A stretch of DNA of 64,000 nucleotides from the NCBI RefSeq assembly GCF_963678635.1, contig NC_087064.1, positions 63,667,548-63,731,547 of the forward strand, written 5' to 3'. Made by a program: the position numbers and the translations under genes. How positions within the stretch are numbered: the stretch's first letter is position 1; each line of letters starts with the position of its first letter. The DNA comes from Symsagittifera roscoffensis. Lineage: Eukaryota; Xenacoelomorpha; Acoela; Convolutidae. Below, piece after piece: positions 25,027 to 36,035 of this stretch. The notes under the pieces are model-generated. The model was given only the letters and a program-made list of their open reading frames with translations. It was not told the DNA's origin and ran no database searches.

Positions 25027-25544
25027 GTGAGTGGTGTCGCCGCCTCGTCCTCGTGATTAGTTAAAGTGTAGTAGAGTGGTGTGAACATCACAAGTGTGTG
25101 AATGAATATCACGCCCCCTGTTGTGTGATTATCACTTTATGAATATGCCCCTTGTGCTGTGATGTGTTGGCAGCTATAACAGCATCTGTGAGCTGAATGC
25201 TTAAACAAACAAACACCAATAGTTTGACTCACTGAGTTTAATTCCGAATTTTATGCTACGAGCTTCATTTGTGCAATAGCTTGAATTCGGTTCTGCAGTG
25301 CTGATTACACAAGCATAGCTTGTGATATACTATGAACTTTCTTTTTTTTCCAAGCTAAGTCGAAATATTGTTGCGATGCAATTGTTGCGACAAAATGTTC
25401 ATTTTGAAAGTGCTCATTTTGATCCAGCTATTAAGTACAGCCAAGGATGCTAAGGTAATGCTAAGGATATTTAAGTAATGCTAAGGATATTAACACAGAC
25501 TATTATATTACAAATAGCACTTCAGCTTCAAGGTATCAGGGATC

Positions 25545-25625
25545 TGTAGCGTAGAGGTAGGGAAGAAGACCAGCAGCAAAATAAGAGGGTTCGAACCTGG
25601 TCAGGAGCGGATGTTTTTAATGAAC
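25545..25625 (+). repeat. SINE-like repeat, family S, head only (copy 8)
   Basis: GATCTGTAGCGTAGAGGTAGG resembles the head of copy 7, with B-box-like GGGTTCGAACCTGG at 25587-25600 followed by TCAGGAGCGG. The tail is missing or unrecognisable. Confidence 0.5.
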
Positions 25626-25904
25626 TTTTTGCTATACTAGTTAAAATGCGTCCGCTCTATAATTTGAGGCATGTTAGTTGGTAGATTTATTTTTTTTTCA
25701 AATTGACTGGTATTGTTAATGCGCCATAATTGGCGTGCGTCACTTAGCAACTATGTAGACTCATAATTGGCGTGCGTCACTTGAGAAATTTTGTCAACAG
25801 TTTTTCCCAGTAGCGTTATCGGTCATATTTTTGCTTGTTTATGTGAAGTGCAACGTAGCCTCTATGTTTAAATTATCCGGACAAAACGAACAATTTTCAA
25901 AGAG

Positions 25905-26424
25905 GTTTTTCTCAAATTGGGTTAAGATTAGACAAAAAGTGAAGAGAACTAAATTTGCTCAGACTTTCATCAGAATTAATCCCCCCCCCCAAAAAAAAAT
26001 TCTCAACCAAAATTTGGCTTTTTCAATTAATCAAGAATTACGCTGAAACTACTCTGTTAATTGATAAGAAATATATATCACAAGAAGCCTCTTACACAGC
26101 CCAACAATGTTCTAGAAGGGTTAAATCTCCAAAAACCTGTATAAGAGAAAATATTTTGGCTTGATAGACAAGAAATGTGATTTTTACTGTATAAAACCCA
26201 AAATATTTTCTTAAAAACAACTTTTTAACAATTTACTCAAGTTTTTGGAGATTTAACCCTTCAAGAACACATTTAAGGCTGGGTAAGAGGATTCTTGTGA
26301 TATATATTTCTCATCAATTAACAGAGTAGTTTCTGCGTAGTTCTTGATTAATTGAAAAAAGCCAAAATGACCCATTTTTGGGGTAAAATTTTGGTTGAGA
26401 ATCTGAACCCAATTTGAGAAAAAC
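25905..26424. mobile_element. Foldback/MITE-like inverted repeat, 520 bp
   Basis: GTTTTTCTCAAATTGGGTT at 25905-25923 is the exact reverse complement of 26406-26424. Pairing continues inward with small gaps: AAGGGTTAAATCTCCAAAAAC (26116-26136) against 26241-26261, and GAAAATATTTTGG (about 26149) against about 26205. Only about 40 bases remain as a loop near 26165-26200. No transposase ORF is present, so it is non-autonomous. It lies within the zinc finger gene's intron. Terminal duplication and family are not determined. Confidence 0.75.
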
Positions 26425-26734
26425 GTGTTCAAAAGTTCAAGTTTTGTTAAATTTTTTCTTATAATTTAAACAGCACTGTATTCTATTAAGCATTTGAGCA
26501 AGTGTACTTATATTTTAAATGAAGTTTCTGTATGTATAAGGCACCTTGGTCACGTTTTTTACTCTCTGGGTTACCTTGAAGTTCAATCAAGTGTTCTAAC
26601 AAGAAGAGACTATTGAACTTGAATTAGTTTAAAAGGGAGCTATAGCATATAAAGAGTAATTGCCAACCTGGTATGACTAATTGTTGAAAAGATGCTGGCT
26701 AAATCTAAGTTGAGTTAATGAGTTTGGCCTTCAG

Positions 26735-28526
26735 ATTGCAACCGCCAATGAACCCAGTGAGTTGCCAGTACTGCTCCAAACAGTTCCAGACGCGACAGAT
26801 GTTGCGACAACATTTCCTCTACAGACATTCGAGTGCCGGCATCAAGTGCCAGGAGTGTTACTTCATAGCCAGGTCCCAGAAGGATCTGGACTCTCACAGG
26901 TGCAAAGTGAAGCAGGTCCTTGATTGCGACCAGTGTGCGGAGAAGTTCAGAAGTAAGCGAGACCTCATGATCCACAGGAAGATGCACAACATCAAGCACT
27001 ACTGCATGCACTGTGAGAAGAGCTTCGCCGACTTGTCCAGACTCAACAAACACATTCAGGACAGCCATGTGGACGCTGGGTTCGAGTGCTCCACCTGCAA
27101 CCGCAAATTCTACTGTAAAGAGAGCTTCACCTTTCATGTCAAATACGCCCACACTGAGCAAAAAATAGTGCAGTGCAATTTGTGTCTGAGAAGCTTCAAA
27201 AGTATGAAGTATTTGAAGGTGCACATTAATGCTTTCCATAAAAAGAAACAAGCGAATGTTGCAAAAGTTAACCTCGACAGCAAAGGCAAAGATCCTAGAT
27301 ACCAGGCGCAGCTGCTGACTGCTCGCAAAATGCTGGCAAAAAGGAATCATTCGACCACCTCTAAAATGGATTCGTATGTTGCCCCGTTCCAATCCCGCTT
27401 CCGTGCCATGTGCCCCGATTGCCACAAGATCGTCAACTCGCCCACAACCCTCTACGCTCATAAAGTGCTTCACAAAAATCCCAAAGTCTGTTCAAAGTGC
27501 AAGGCCGAGTTCGCGTGGACTTGGCACATGAAAAAGCACGAGCGAATTTGTAACGGAGTGCCCTCAACTCGCATGCTAAATAAGAAGATAAAACCCTACC
27601 AATGCTTTCTGTGCAATACGAGATTCACAAATGGATCTGAGCTGACAGACCATATGCGCGATCATGCCAAGCATGATTTCGGCTTAGGAACATCGGCGGC
27701 CAAAATGGGCGACAATCTAGACGATGAGGACGAGGACGAAGAAATGGAAGATGGAAACAACGGAATCTCTTCCGGAGAAGCAAGTCCAATGACTCATTCC
27801 GAAGTCAGGCCTCTTGTTGAGCAAACGCAATATAAGGTAGACGCAACAGTTGTTTCCGCCAACCACTGCTCTATGTCGACAGCTAAATTGGCCCATAACC
27901 AAACCACTCCCTCGATAAACACGATTCAAAGTAGGGCAACTACAGATGGGAGCTCGGCGAGCATGCACTCGTGGATAGATATGCGAAGTAGGATGGAAAC
28001 GCCGATCGATTTTGAGGAGCGCATTGGTAATGTTGCTTCAGTAGGGAACAACTGCAGGACATTAGTGGACGCGAACAACCGGTCCATGCCTTCGGTAGTG
28101 ACTGTGGTGAACCAGAACCAACCGCCTGCGCCAACCATAGCATTCCAACCTGGCCCAACAACTTCTGCTGTAAAAATTGGGGGACACCGAAGTACTAATC
28201 CGGCCAAATATGTTTTGGAGAAGAGTTGCTTTGCGAGATACGAGTACGCAGCAGCCTCTACTAAGGAGTCCAAGATTAGTTCCACTCAGTGTTCCATAAA
28301 TGGAAGTAATGGAATGAACGGACATGCAGGGGAACTTGGCATTGGCGCGCATCATTTTTCAGGCCTGGAGGATAATTTGGATTCGGTGCAGGGAATTTTG
28401 AACGAGGTGTTCGACAATGGAGGTCCTCTTTCTCCCATCTCCGATTCCTGCTGTCTCAACACACCTTACGCCAACAGTCTTCTTCTCCTAGATGACTCAT
28501 TTGTCATTCCGCACGACATGTTGTGA
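26735..28526 (+). CDS. C2H2 zinc finger protein, exon 2 (fingers and C-terminus)
   Basis: Acceptor GGCCTTCAG. Open for 597 codons to TGA 28524-28526, giving a 676-aa protein with exon 1. About nine zinc fingers lie in the first 310 residues of the exon. Their first Cys pairs are CQYC, CQEC, CDQC, CMHC, CSTC, CNLC, CPDC, CSKC and CFLC. The second and eighth end in Cys rather than a second His (DSHRC, KKHERIC), giving C2HC-type fingers. Linkers are irregular, not the TGEKP type of tandem KRAB fingers. An acidic run (DDEDEDEEMEDG) follows, then about 270 residues rich in Ser, Thr and Asn without a domain. The likely role is nuclear DNA binding and transcription control; target and orthology are unknown. 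The 252-codon antisense ORF at 26715-27473 is a shadow. Confidence 0.9.
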
Positions 28527-28581
28527 TGTATTTATAAATCAAAGCATATTACAGTTGTTGCTACTGCAGTGTTATTTCAAA

Positions 28582-29317
28582 TTCTATCACTATAACCAAA
28601 CGATTCGTTTGGAGACAAATTCAACAAAGAATTATCATAACGGGGAACCCAATTTCTGCGGAAACAACTTGGGTTTTCCCCATCAGACAGTTCTTTGCAA
28701 AACAGTTCTGAGATAAGTGCTCAGAAAAATGATAATTTTCCTTTTCTACTACATTTCGATTGAATTAACTGTGTTTTGGTTATTCAGTGTCTAATGAATG
28801 AGTTTTTCTGAAAAAATCAACTTGGGCTGACGATTTTCTTTGCCTTTTTTTGAACGATGGATTCTGACCAGAGGCTTAAATTGGGTCTGAATGGCAAAAG
28901 GCTGAGTTGAGAACAATTTTCTTGGAAATTAATTAACCTCCAGGATATTATAAAACTAACAAGGAGAGCTCGTGAGTACACCAAGTACAAATTAGAAACA
29001 AGGTATAGGAAGGGGAGATGTCAGGGGCGTTACACTATCAATAATTTTTTCTCTACATTATTAGTACATATCTTTAAACACAAATAAAATTATTGTTCAT
29101 TAAAAATGTAGTAGTCGCCTTTTGGTTCGTTTGTTTAGTAGAATGGTTCCTTCTTGTTTAAATTTTGATATTTCTATATCAACATGAATAGTTTATACCA
29201 AATTCTAGGAGCTTTGAAATTTGACGTCCCTTGAAACTTTTCTACATGGTCGAAAAACGCCATTCTGAGACCATTCTGTAAAAGACATCCAGGGCCGCAA
29301 ATGCTTCTACAAAAACC
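28582..29317. repeat. 736-bp direct repeat, copy 1, in the zinc finger 3' flank
   Basis: Begins TTCTATCACTATAACC 56 bp after the zinc finger stop and is nearly identical to 29417-30155. Its left end is palindrome-rich: CCAAACGA/TCGTTTGG, then GGGGAACCCAA pairing with TTGGGTTTTCCCC. It contains AATAAA at about 29083, so it may supply the gene's polyadenylation signal. No ORF. Its last part (from about 29220) resembles the 70-bp minisatellite of the array at 48.4 kb. Confidence 0.8.
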
Positions 29318-29416
29318 AAGTGCGTCTTTTTGGATTTATTCTTCTGATGTTTTCAACGTCCCTGAAAGATAATGCCCGGATTCAAAAAATGTCATTTTCT
29401 CATTTTTTTGCAAAGT
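29318..29416. repeat. 99-bp spacer shared with the 44-64 kb array
   Basis: Starts AAGTGCGTCTTTTTGG and closely matches sequence at 48349, 54755, 57892 and 61908 (same TTTATTCTTCTGATG, CAACGTCCCTGAAA and CAAAAAATGTC words). The version at 54755 also shares the CATTTTCT...TTTTTTTGCAAAG extension, which the other three have lost. Confidence 0.85.
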
Positions 29417-30155
29417 TTCTATCACTATAACCAAACGATGCGTTTGGAGACTAATTCAACGGAGAATTATCATAACGGGGGAACCCAATTTCTGCGGAAA
29501 CAACTTGGGTTTTTCCCATCAGACAGTTCTTCGCAAAACAGTACTGAGAAAAGTGCTCAGAAAAACGATAATTTTTCTTTTCTACTACATTTCGATTGAA
29601 TTAACTGTGTTTTAGTTATTCAGTGTCTAATGAATGGGTTTTTCTGAAAAAATCAATTTGGGCTGATGATTTTCTTTGCTTTTTTTTGAACGATGGACTC
29701 TGACCAGAGGCTAAAATTGGGTCTGAATGGCAAAAGGCTGAGTTGAGAACAATTTTCTTGGAAATTAAAGTACCTCCAGGATATTATCAAACTAACAAGG
29801 AGAGCACGTGAGTACACCAAGTACACATTAGAAAACAAGGTATAGGAAGGGGAGATGTCAGGGGCGTTACACTATCAATACTTTTTTCTCTACATTATTA
29901 GTACATATCTTTAAACACAAATAAAAGTATTGCTTATTAAAAAATGTAGTAGTCGCCTTTAGGTTCGTTTGGTTAGTAGAATGGTTCCTTCTTGTTTAAA
30001 TTTTGATATTTCTATATCAACATGAATAGTTTATACCAACTTCGAGGAGCTTTGAATTTCGAGGTCCCTTGAAACTTTTCTACATGGTCGAAAAACGCCA
30101 TTCTGAGACCATTCTGTAAACGACCTCCAGGGCCGCAAATTCTTCTACAAAAACC
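29417..30155. repeat. 739-bp direct repeat, copy 2
   Basis: Second copy of 28582-29317, offset 835 bp, with only scattered differences, so the duplication is recent. It is followed by TAGGGGTGC where copy 1 is followed by AAGTGCG. Confidence 0.8.
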
Positions 30156-30337
30156 TAGGGGTGCTTGACCGTCCCCACCCACCCGACCAGTGTTTTTTAC
30201 CAATGCACTTGATCAACCAGGCTTCCACCACTGTTTTCTGTTCGATTCGATCAGGGATCATGGTTGTTTACTGTTTGCACATAATAAGTGACTATGATGT
30301 AATTAGTGTTGAAAAAAAAAAGATTTTAACTGATCGT

Positions 30338-30415
30338 CTCACACCGGGGTTCGAACGCCAGACATATCGGTCCTGAGTCTAACGCTCTAACCAACTGCGC
30401 CACGTTGCTTTTTGT
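30338..30415 (-). repeat. tRNA-like sequence (Leu type) on the minus strand
   Basis: Reading the minus strand: GTGGCGCAGTTGGTTAGAGCG (A-box), then GACTCAGG in the anticodon region, and GCGTTCGAACCCCGG (B-box). The promoter boxes are near perfect. The T-stem and acceptor stem do not pair, so it is a tRNA pseudogene or a SINE head rather than a functional tRNA. Confidence 0.6.
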
Positions 30416-30754
30416 TTAGGCGGAAGCGGAAGTATTGTTCAAGAAACGATTTCAGTCAAACTGAGAAGATTATATTCCGTTTTTTGATTTACTTTCACTT
30501 TCCAGTCCATTGACTGGAACACACTGAAACATGAATTTTATATTAAAATCTTAAGCATTTCAGTATGCTTAGTTTTTAACAACACATTTTAACAGGAATG
30601 TTAGCAATGTTACGACTTGGAAACGGACCTTCAACCAACGGAGACCAAATAGTGGACAGAACCACTAGACCACAAACGACGAAATTGATGTTGAATTGGG
30701 ACGTTATCAGTGAAATTGAACGACAAATGTGATGTCTTATCAGTGTCATTGGGC

Positions 30755-30860
30755 GTATGTATGTATGCATGTGTGTATTTATGTATGTATGTATGTGTTT
30801 ATGTATGTATTTATGTGATTATGAATGTTTTATTGCATATTGTATGAAACTGTGTATGTA
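30755..30860. repeat. TATG-type microsatellite
   Basis: Imperfect repetition of TATG/TGTG/TTATG units such as GTATGTATGTATG and GTTTATGTATGTA, decaying to the right. Confidence 0.9.
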
Positions 30861-31254
30861 TGTGAAATGTAGGTCTTGATTGATGTATCTATGTACTTAT
30901 ATAAAATATTGCTAACACTGAAGATTTTCTTTTCTGTTTCTTCAATAAACTATAACGAGTAATGTTGATATATGACAATGACGAATGTTTAATAGTGATT
31001 TTATTACCATTGCCTCATCAGCTTCCATTTTATGTAACGTTTTTACATTTTAAGAGAACTCTCTTGTTTCGATTGTTTCTGAGAATATTCAATTCGGGTA
31101 GATAAAAAAGAAGAAACGTTAGAGGTTTTTCTTTGAAAAAGAAAATAATTGAATGATTTGAGTCTGGTTATGAATGTTAGATGAAGTGATTATTTCACTT
31201 TGGTTGTTTGAACTGAACATACTCATTAATAGGAACGTAATAGAAAAAGTTTTC

Positions 31255-31335
31255 TTCGACCTGTCACAGTTTCGAACCGGCGGGTTTGGTTTGAAAGACC
31301 AGTTATGACCCACTAAAGTATCGTCTCGTGATAAT
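31255..31335 (-). repeat. tRNA-like sequence
   Basis: Minus strand: A-box-like ACTTTAGTGGGTCATAAC and B-box-like CGGTTCGAAACTG, normal spacing. The stems are degenerate. It is not related in sequence to family S. Confidence 0.45.
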
Positions 31336-31562
31336 TGCTGCAAGTTGCGTTTGGCAGTGAAGGAAACTGACGAAAGAATTGCTGTGGTTTAGCGAGATAC
31401 TATTTGAAATAATTCCTTCCACTAAGATAGCTTTGTGGAACCGGGGTCAACCCGGCCTCTTTTCTGTCGTCCCACTGTGGGAAATTAAACTTTTTGTGAA
31501 GGGTTATTGGAAGGATAGGAAAAACATTTAATGATATGAAGGATCAGTCTGGGAATCGAACT

Positions 31563-31630
31563 AGAGCTATCTGCTTCCAAGTCCTGTGCAGATTCGCTTG
31601 AGGTAAGACAGATATCTAATAGACACTACT
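31563..31630 (-). repeat. tRNA-like sequence
   Basis: Minus strand: TTACCTCAAGCGAATCTGC followed by TAGTTCGATTCCCAG (B-box-like). A short palindrome, CCGGGGTCAACCCGG, lies 120 bp to the left at about 31441. Degenerate; no closed cloverleaf. Confidence 0.4.
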
Positions 31631-32284
31631 TTTTGCCGACCAATCATCTGAGGTCTTAGAAAGCATGGCTGGAAAAAGACAAGAGTTGAAATCTGAGTGT
31701 TTTCTGTAATGTTCATAGATTTTGTGCGATGAGTTAAAAGTATTTTTCATGAGCGAATTGAAACAAAGAGAAACAAAAAACTTTGATCTATTGGAGTCAC
31801 TGCCTTGGCGGTGGCCAACGGGTCATTCCACTGTCTCTCAGTGTATATGACGGATTGAGTCAGATCCGTATGAACCTCCTCCGCTAGTCGGTCAGGGGGA
31901 CGTGTCTGGCAAGCCAGATTGGGAACCCCAAACCCAAAGCCCTTCTCGCCATGTCTTTACATGATCTCAGAGTGTCGGACTTTTCACTTTTGATCAACTA
32001 GCTTCAGAGACCAGTTTCAGATGCCCCGCCAAAGACATCATCGACTAGTATCGTATTTGGTTTCGGTGATGTTGAGAATGCGTTGGAAGGTAGCGAAACA
32101 ATGACAGAAAAAAAACGGCTAATAGTAAAAACGTCCCAAATATTATGCATTGGATTAAATGCATACGTTAGATGAAAAAACTGACATCTCAATGAGGGAT
32201 AAACATGAAATTTATTAAGTTATTTGTACTGATTTAACTATTGCTATGAGTAATTGAAATGCTTATTCTATTCTGTTAACTCAA

Positions 32285-32350
32285 CAGCTGTTTAGTGCAG
32301 TGGTAGTGGAGCGCACTGGCAATCCTGGGTTAGAGTATCAATCCTCGACC
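32285..32350 (+). repeat. tRNA-like sequence
   Basis: TTAGTGCAGTGGTAGTGGAGC resembles a tRNA D-arm/A-box. The B-box equivalent, GAGTATCAATCC, is mutated. It lies on the opposite strand to the three neighbours on its left. Confidence 0.4.
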
Positions 32351-33497
32351 TGAGCCAAAAAAAGTTTTGTTCTCTTTTCAAATCAATAGGCCGTTAAAAA
32401 CCTAAGCCACAACCGCTTACGTTCGAACACTTGTTTTCATCTCAATTATTCTTGTATTTTCTCAATCATGTGCCTGTGCTGTTTCTTTTTTATTTTATTC
32501 TTCAAATTTAACCTTTAATTATCTTGTTGCATGTGTTTGCCTTATTTTTGAAAATAAGCGTTTCGAAAAAAGATTCTGCAAACATCAAAGATGTAAGAAG
32601 ACGCATCGATTGGAAACTTTCATCGAAAGTGACAAAGGTTCTGCTAGAATAAGTTTCTGCTAAATGAGTAAAAACAACTTCTATCAACTTAACCAAACGT
32701 CAAGTCATTAAACAAACGTAGTCAGCGAAAAAAATTGTGATAAGTTGTTTTTTCGCGTGTACAATGAAGCAGTAGTTTTCTGTTGTTGAAACTTTTACAG
32801 GTATGAGATAAGTTTAACAGGCAAAATAGAAATAAATCACGAGGAGATATGATAAACTAAATGCCTAGTTACTTGGTGATAACATAAATGTTGATGCTTC
32901 ACGAGGAAGGCAAGCGCTAATTTTACCGTAAATACCACCGAACAGCTCAGCGAAGAACTTTTTAAGCGGACATGGACAGTTATCATATAAAGTTAACATA
33001 AAAGTGGCTTTCAGATTCCAAAATTAGCACTCAAGACGCGACACATTAAACGCATATGGGGAAAGCAAGAAACAACATAAAGGTCGCTGAACTGTAATTT
33101 GATAGGTTAAAGTAACACTAACAAAATATGAGTCAAACACAACATCATAATAAAGAAACGCAAAAGAAAGAGAAGCAAGAAGTGACAGTATATACGGCAT
33201 TAACATCTCGTTTCATTACGACATTAAAGCTCACTAAAGCTCTGTGAATGAACTTAGTTAGGTAATAAAAGACATATATTTACAAAACAACCAATAACGT
33301 ATGATGTTTTCAGTGACAGCTAACATATTATCAGCGACATAATGATCTATAAGAAAAGCTGACAGGGAAAGCCGGAACACTAACTATTGAAATCTTCTTG
33401 TTTCGCACAGAACAGGTTGCAATAGTTTTTTCACTGCACAAAAAAGTATGAACAAATCAAATACTCAATAAAATTAACGATAATTATTTGAAAGACC

Positions 33498-33526
33498 GTG
33501 CCATTTTCGGGGACCGAAAATGGCAC
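33498..33526 (-). other. 13-bp hairpin after the helicase frame, candidate 3' terminal hairpin
   Basis: GTGCCATTTTCGG (33498-33510) pairs perfectly with CCGAAAATGGCAC (33514-33526) around a 3-base loop. It lies 35 bp beyond the helicase stop on the minus strand, where Helitrons carry the hairpin that ends transposition. No CTRR motif directly follows, consistent with a Helentron rather than a canonical Helitron, or with the real end lying elsewhere. Confidence 0.55.
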
Positions 33527-33560
33527 TACAAAAATTTTGATAAGTTTGTCCAATGTTTCT

Positions 33561-36035
33561 TCATAATTTTTTTGTGTCTTTGCGCAGAAGTCCCGGAAAG
33601 CAAAAATGTATGTTTGTTTGCAGGCTTTTCATCAGAACTCTCAATTTTTGACAAAACTGAACAACATCCTCATTGCAATGTGTACGTCTCAAATTGCACA
33701 CTCTATCCAAAAAATCAACACGTTGTTGCCCTGACTCAAAGTTCCACATATAAGCTGCAACTGTCCATGGCTGCATGGCATACAAGTCAGAATCTTGAAC
33801 CTTACAACTGTTCAAGTTGCGAAGATATTCCGTTAGACTAATCTCAGTTTCCCGAATCAGCATGGTTTTCAAATGAGGATCTTTCAATAACACAAACACC
33901 ATTATGAAGCCCTCAGCAGTTTTGGGTACGTTAAAGTGGCTACGTAAGAAAGGAGTTGATGGTATTTCAATGGGAGAGCGCTGCAAATTATTATCGCGTA
34001 TCGCTTTGAAAAATTTGTAAACTCGCTCTTCGTGTAGATTTCTTGTTTTCAAAACACTTCTGATTGCCTCGAGAGTTGCTTGTTTCTTGCCAACAAAAGT
34101 CAAGCAATTAAGAGCGGGTATTCTACTGCCTATTACAAATAGCTGAGAAGGCAGCCACAAACTATATTTGGACTCCGACACCGAAATTGCTGTTGCCACC
34201 CGGGGAAATTCGTCTCCCAAAATTCTATGACAGTTAGATGCCACATAGTTAGCTAGAGGAATTTGCACTCTCCGAACGCTGTTCCCCTTGAATGGTTGCA
34301 CGAATCCACGAAGTTTTCGTAATTTTAAAGTTGGCCACTGTCGAAATCTTTCGCTTTGAAGGCAGTCAACATTTATATCAGTAGGGTTTAGGGCTACAAA
34401 AACAGTAATATAATCAGCCGTTGAATTTTGATAATCAACAACTGCCAATGATCCTTGTTGAACGTTCTCCATGTTGCAACAGAATTGTAGTATTGCCGAT
34501 TGATACACTAGAATTCTTGTAGGCAAGCGGACGGTACTATCCAAAAATTTCGACACATCGTCTGAGGCTTCACGCCACTGGTGGGAACCAGCTTGCCGCA
34601 ATTCATCTGAAGCGTCAATGTGATAGAAGGGACTGCCAGATCTCCGAACGGCGTTAAAGTGCATCTGTACAGCCTCTCTTTCGGCAGATTTCTTACCAAA
34701 GATTCTCATAATGGTCGGCTCGACATTTTCCCAGGTCTCTACAAACCGACAATGATCGCTAAATAAGGAAACAATTTCCTCGACAGCGCAATCGGGTATT
34801 GTTCTCTGCTCCATTAGATGAAGAAGACGTTGTCCATTAGGATCAATCATTCTCACAAGGTGTGTTAAAAAATTAAAGTTAAAGCCATAAAGAAGCGCGC
34901 TTGATAAAAAAACATCACGACCAGACACGTTCGGGAGCTGCATACAATCACCGTTCGCTAGGATGAACGCTCCTCCAAACGGTTCGTAGTTATCTTTCAC
35001 TCTTTGCAAAACTAAGTCCATAGCCGCAAGTAGCTCTGCATTCACCACACTTATCTCCTCCAAAATGACGAACTGTAAACTTGATACAAGATTCAACCGT
35101 TTCGGATCTCGAGCTAGTTTCAACACAGCCTCTTCCGCCATGTTCGAGGCACTTAAGTTTTTTACGGGTATACCGAACAACCTGTGAATGTGTTCTCCCC
35201 CTAACTGATTTGCACGCCTTGCAGCAAGACTTGTAACCATGGATACGAGACCGTTCATCAAGGCGTATGATAGAACGATTCTGCAAACATGGCTTTTTCC
35301 AGAACCAGGAGGGCCTAATATTATCTCATTCTTCAGATTCAAAACACCTCGGCGAGTAGTACAACAGCGGGTACGAACGCTTTGAATGATGTTATGGATT
35401 ATAACATCCTGTTCCATCATCGATTCATGTGACTGATACTCGGGATATATGACCTCAGGTATCCATTCAATTAAACGCTCGGATAAACTTGGTAGCAAAG
35501 TTGGTAGATCATGAACATTCAAACTGGCAATATTGGAGAAAAGTGACTGTTGCGATGAGTTCAAATGATCTTTAACCGATTCTTCCATAGCTTCTGTTAT
35601 ATGATCCAAGAGCACCGCGGGAGTATCAAAATTAATTTCGTTTTCGGCCACATTAAGCAATTGGGAGAAAGCACTGTCAGCAGCAAGCAGATTCGCCGAG
35701 AACGATAATGAGCCTCCAGGTAGAAAAGTCAATTCTTTACAAGTGTAAAGCGAAAGCAGAGACAGCACATCAGCGCGATTATATGTTATTCGGTTTTCAA
35801 TGAGGCCACTTTTTTTGAAGCTTTCCAAAAGTTGACACGAGGAGAAAAGTTCCAATTCTGTTGCAAATTTTCCGAAGCGAAGAACAAAAGCAATCAAAAA
35901 ATTCAAAGCTTTTCTTGGAGATACGGACTTGAAAACAACCTCAGGTAAAATGCTTGAATTTTCTTTTGAAAGCCACCAAACTGCTTTGGTTTTGTTGTGT
36001 ACAAGTATGTAAGATGGTAGCATTGTACTTTTTAC
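33561..36035 (-). pseudogene. PIF1-like helicase domain plus C-terminal nuclease-like region
   Basis: Open for about 820 codons. Counting from the first ATG (36023), Walker A GPPGSGKS is at residues 237-244, the Walker B region FVILEEIS near 318, and motif III GDCMQLPN near 358. The late helicase motifs HRILGDEFP and LWLPSQLFVIGSR are near 593-632. This fits the PIF1/RecD-type helicase that unwinds DNA behind the Rep nick in rolling-circle transposition. The last 120 residues (GFIMVFVLLKDP near 705, QPWTVAAYMWNFE near 760) resemble a GIY-YIG nuclease fold with its signature residues lost. The frame continues 5' of the ATG (VKSTMLPSYILVH), so it is not a separate gene but the shifted continuation of the Rep frame. 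Confidence 0.8.

Larger units (their letters stand above)
25027..26734 (+). other. Intron of the zinc finger gene (1.7 kb)
   Basis: GTGAGT at the 5' end, TTGGCCTTCAG at the 3' end, phase 2. Contains a SINE-like head at 25545-25615 and a large inverted repeat at 25905-26424. Otherwise nothing recognisable; 25060-25190 has a short imperfect duplication around GAATAT-C-CCCC. Confidence 0.8.
30156..33497. other. Intergenic flank of the transposon with several tRNA-like sequences
   Basis: No protein gene is supported. It holds tRNA-like sequences at about 30338-30415, 31255-31335, 31563-31630 and 32285-32350, a TATG-type microsatellite at 30755-30860, and otherwise AT-rich sequence. Part of 32.7-33.5 kb could be the 3' end region of the Helentron-like element if its border lies beyond the hairpin at 33498. 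Confidence 0.5.

Noticed and set aside
26715-27473. 252-codon antisense ORF under the zinc fingers
   Set aside because: Its length is explained by the reverse complement of Cys/His-rich coding sequence; no start context, domain or splice support.
35981-36035. 55-nt intron joining Rep and helicase
   Set aside because: GT..AG and phase fit, but the skipped bases encode helicase-like sequence (MLPSYILVH...), so a simple frameshift explains the break better.
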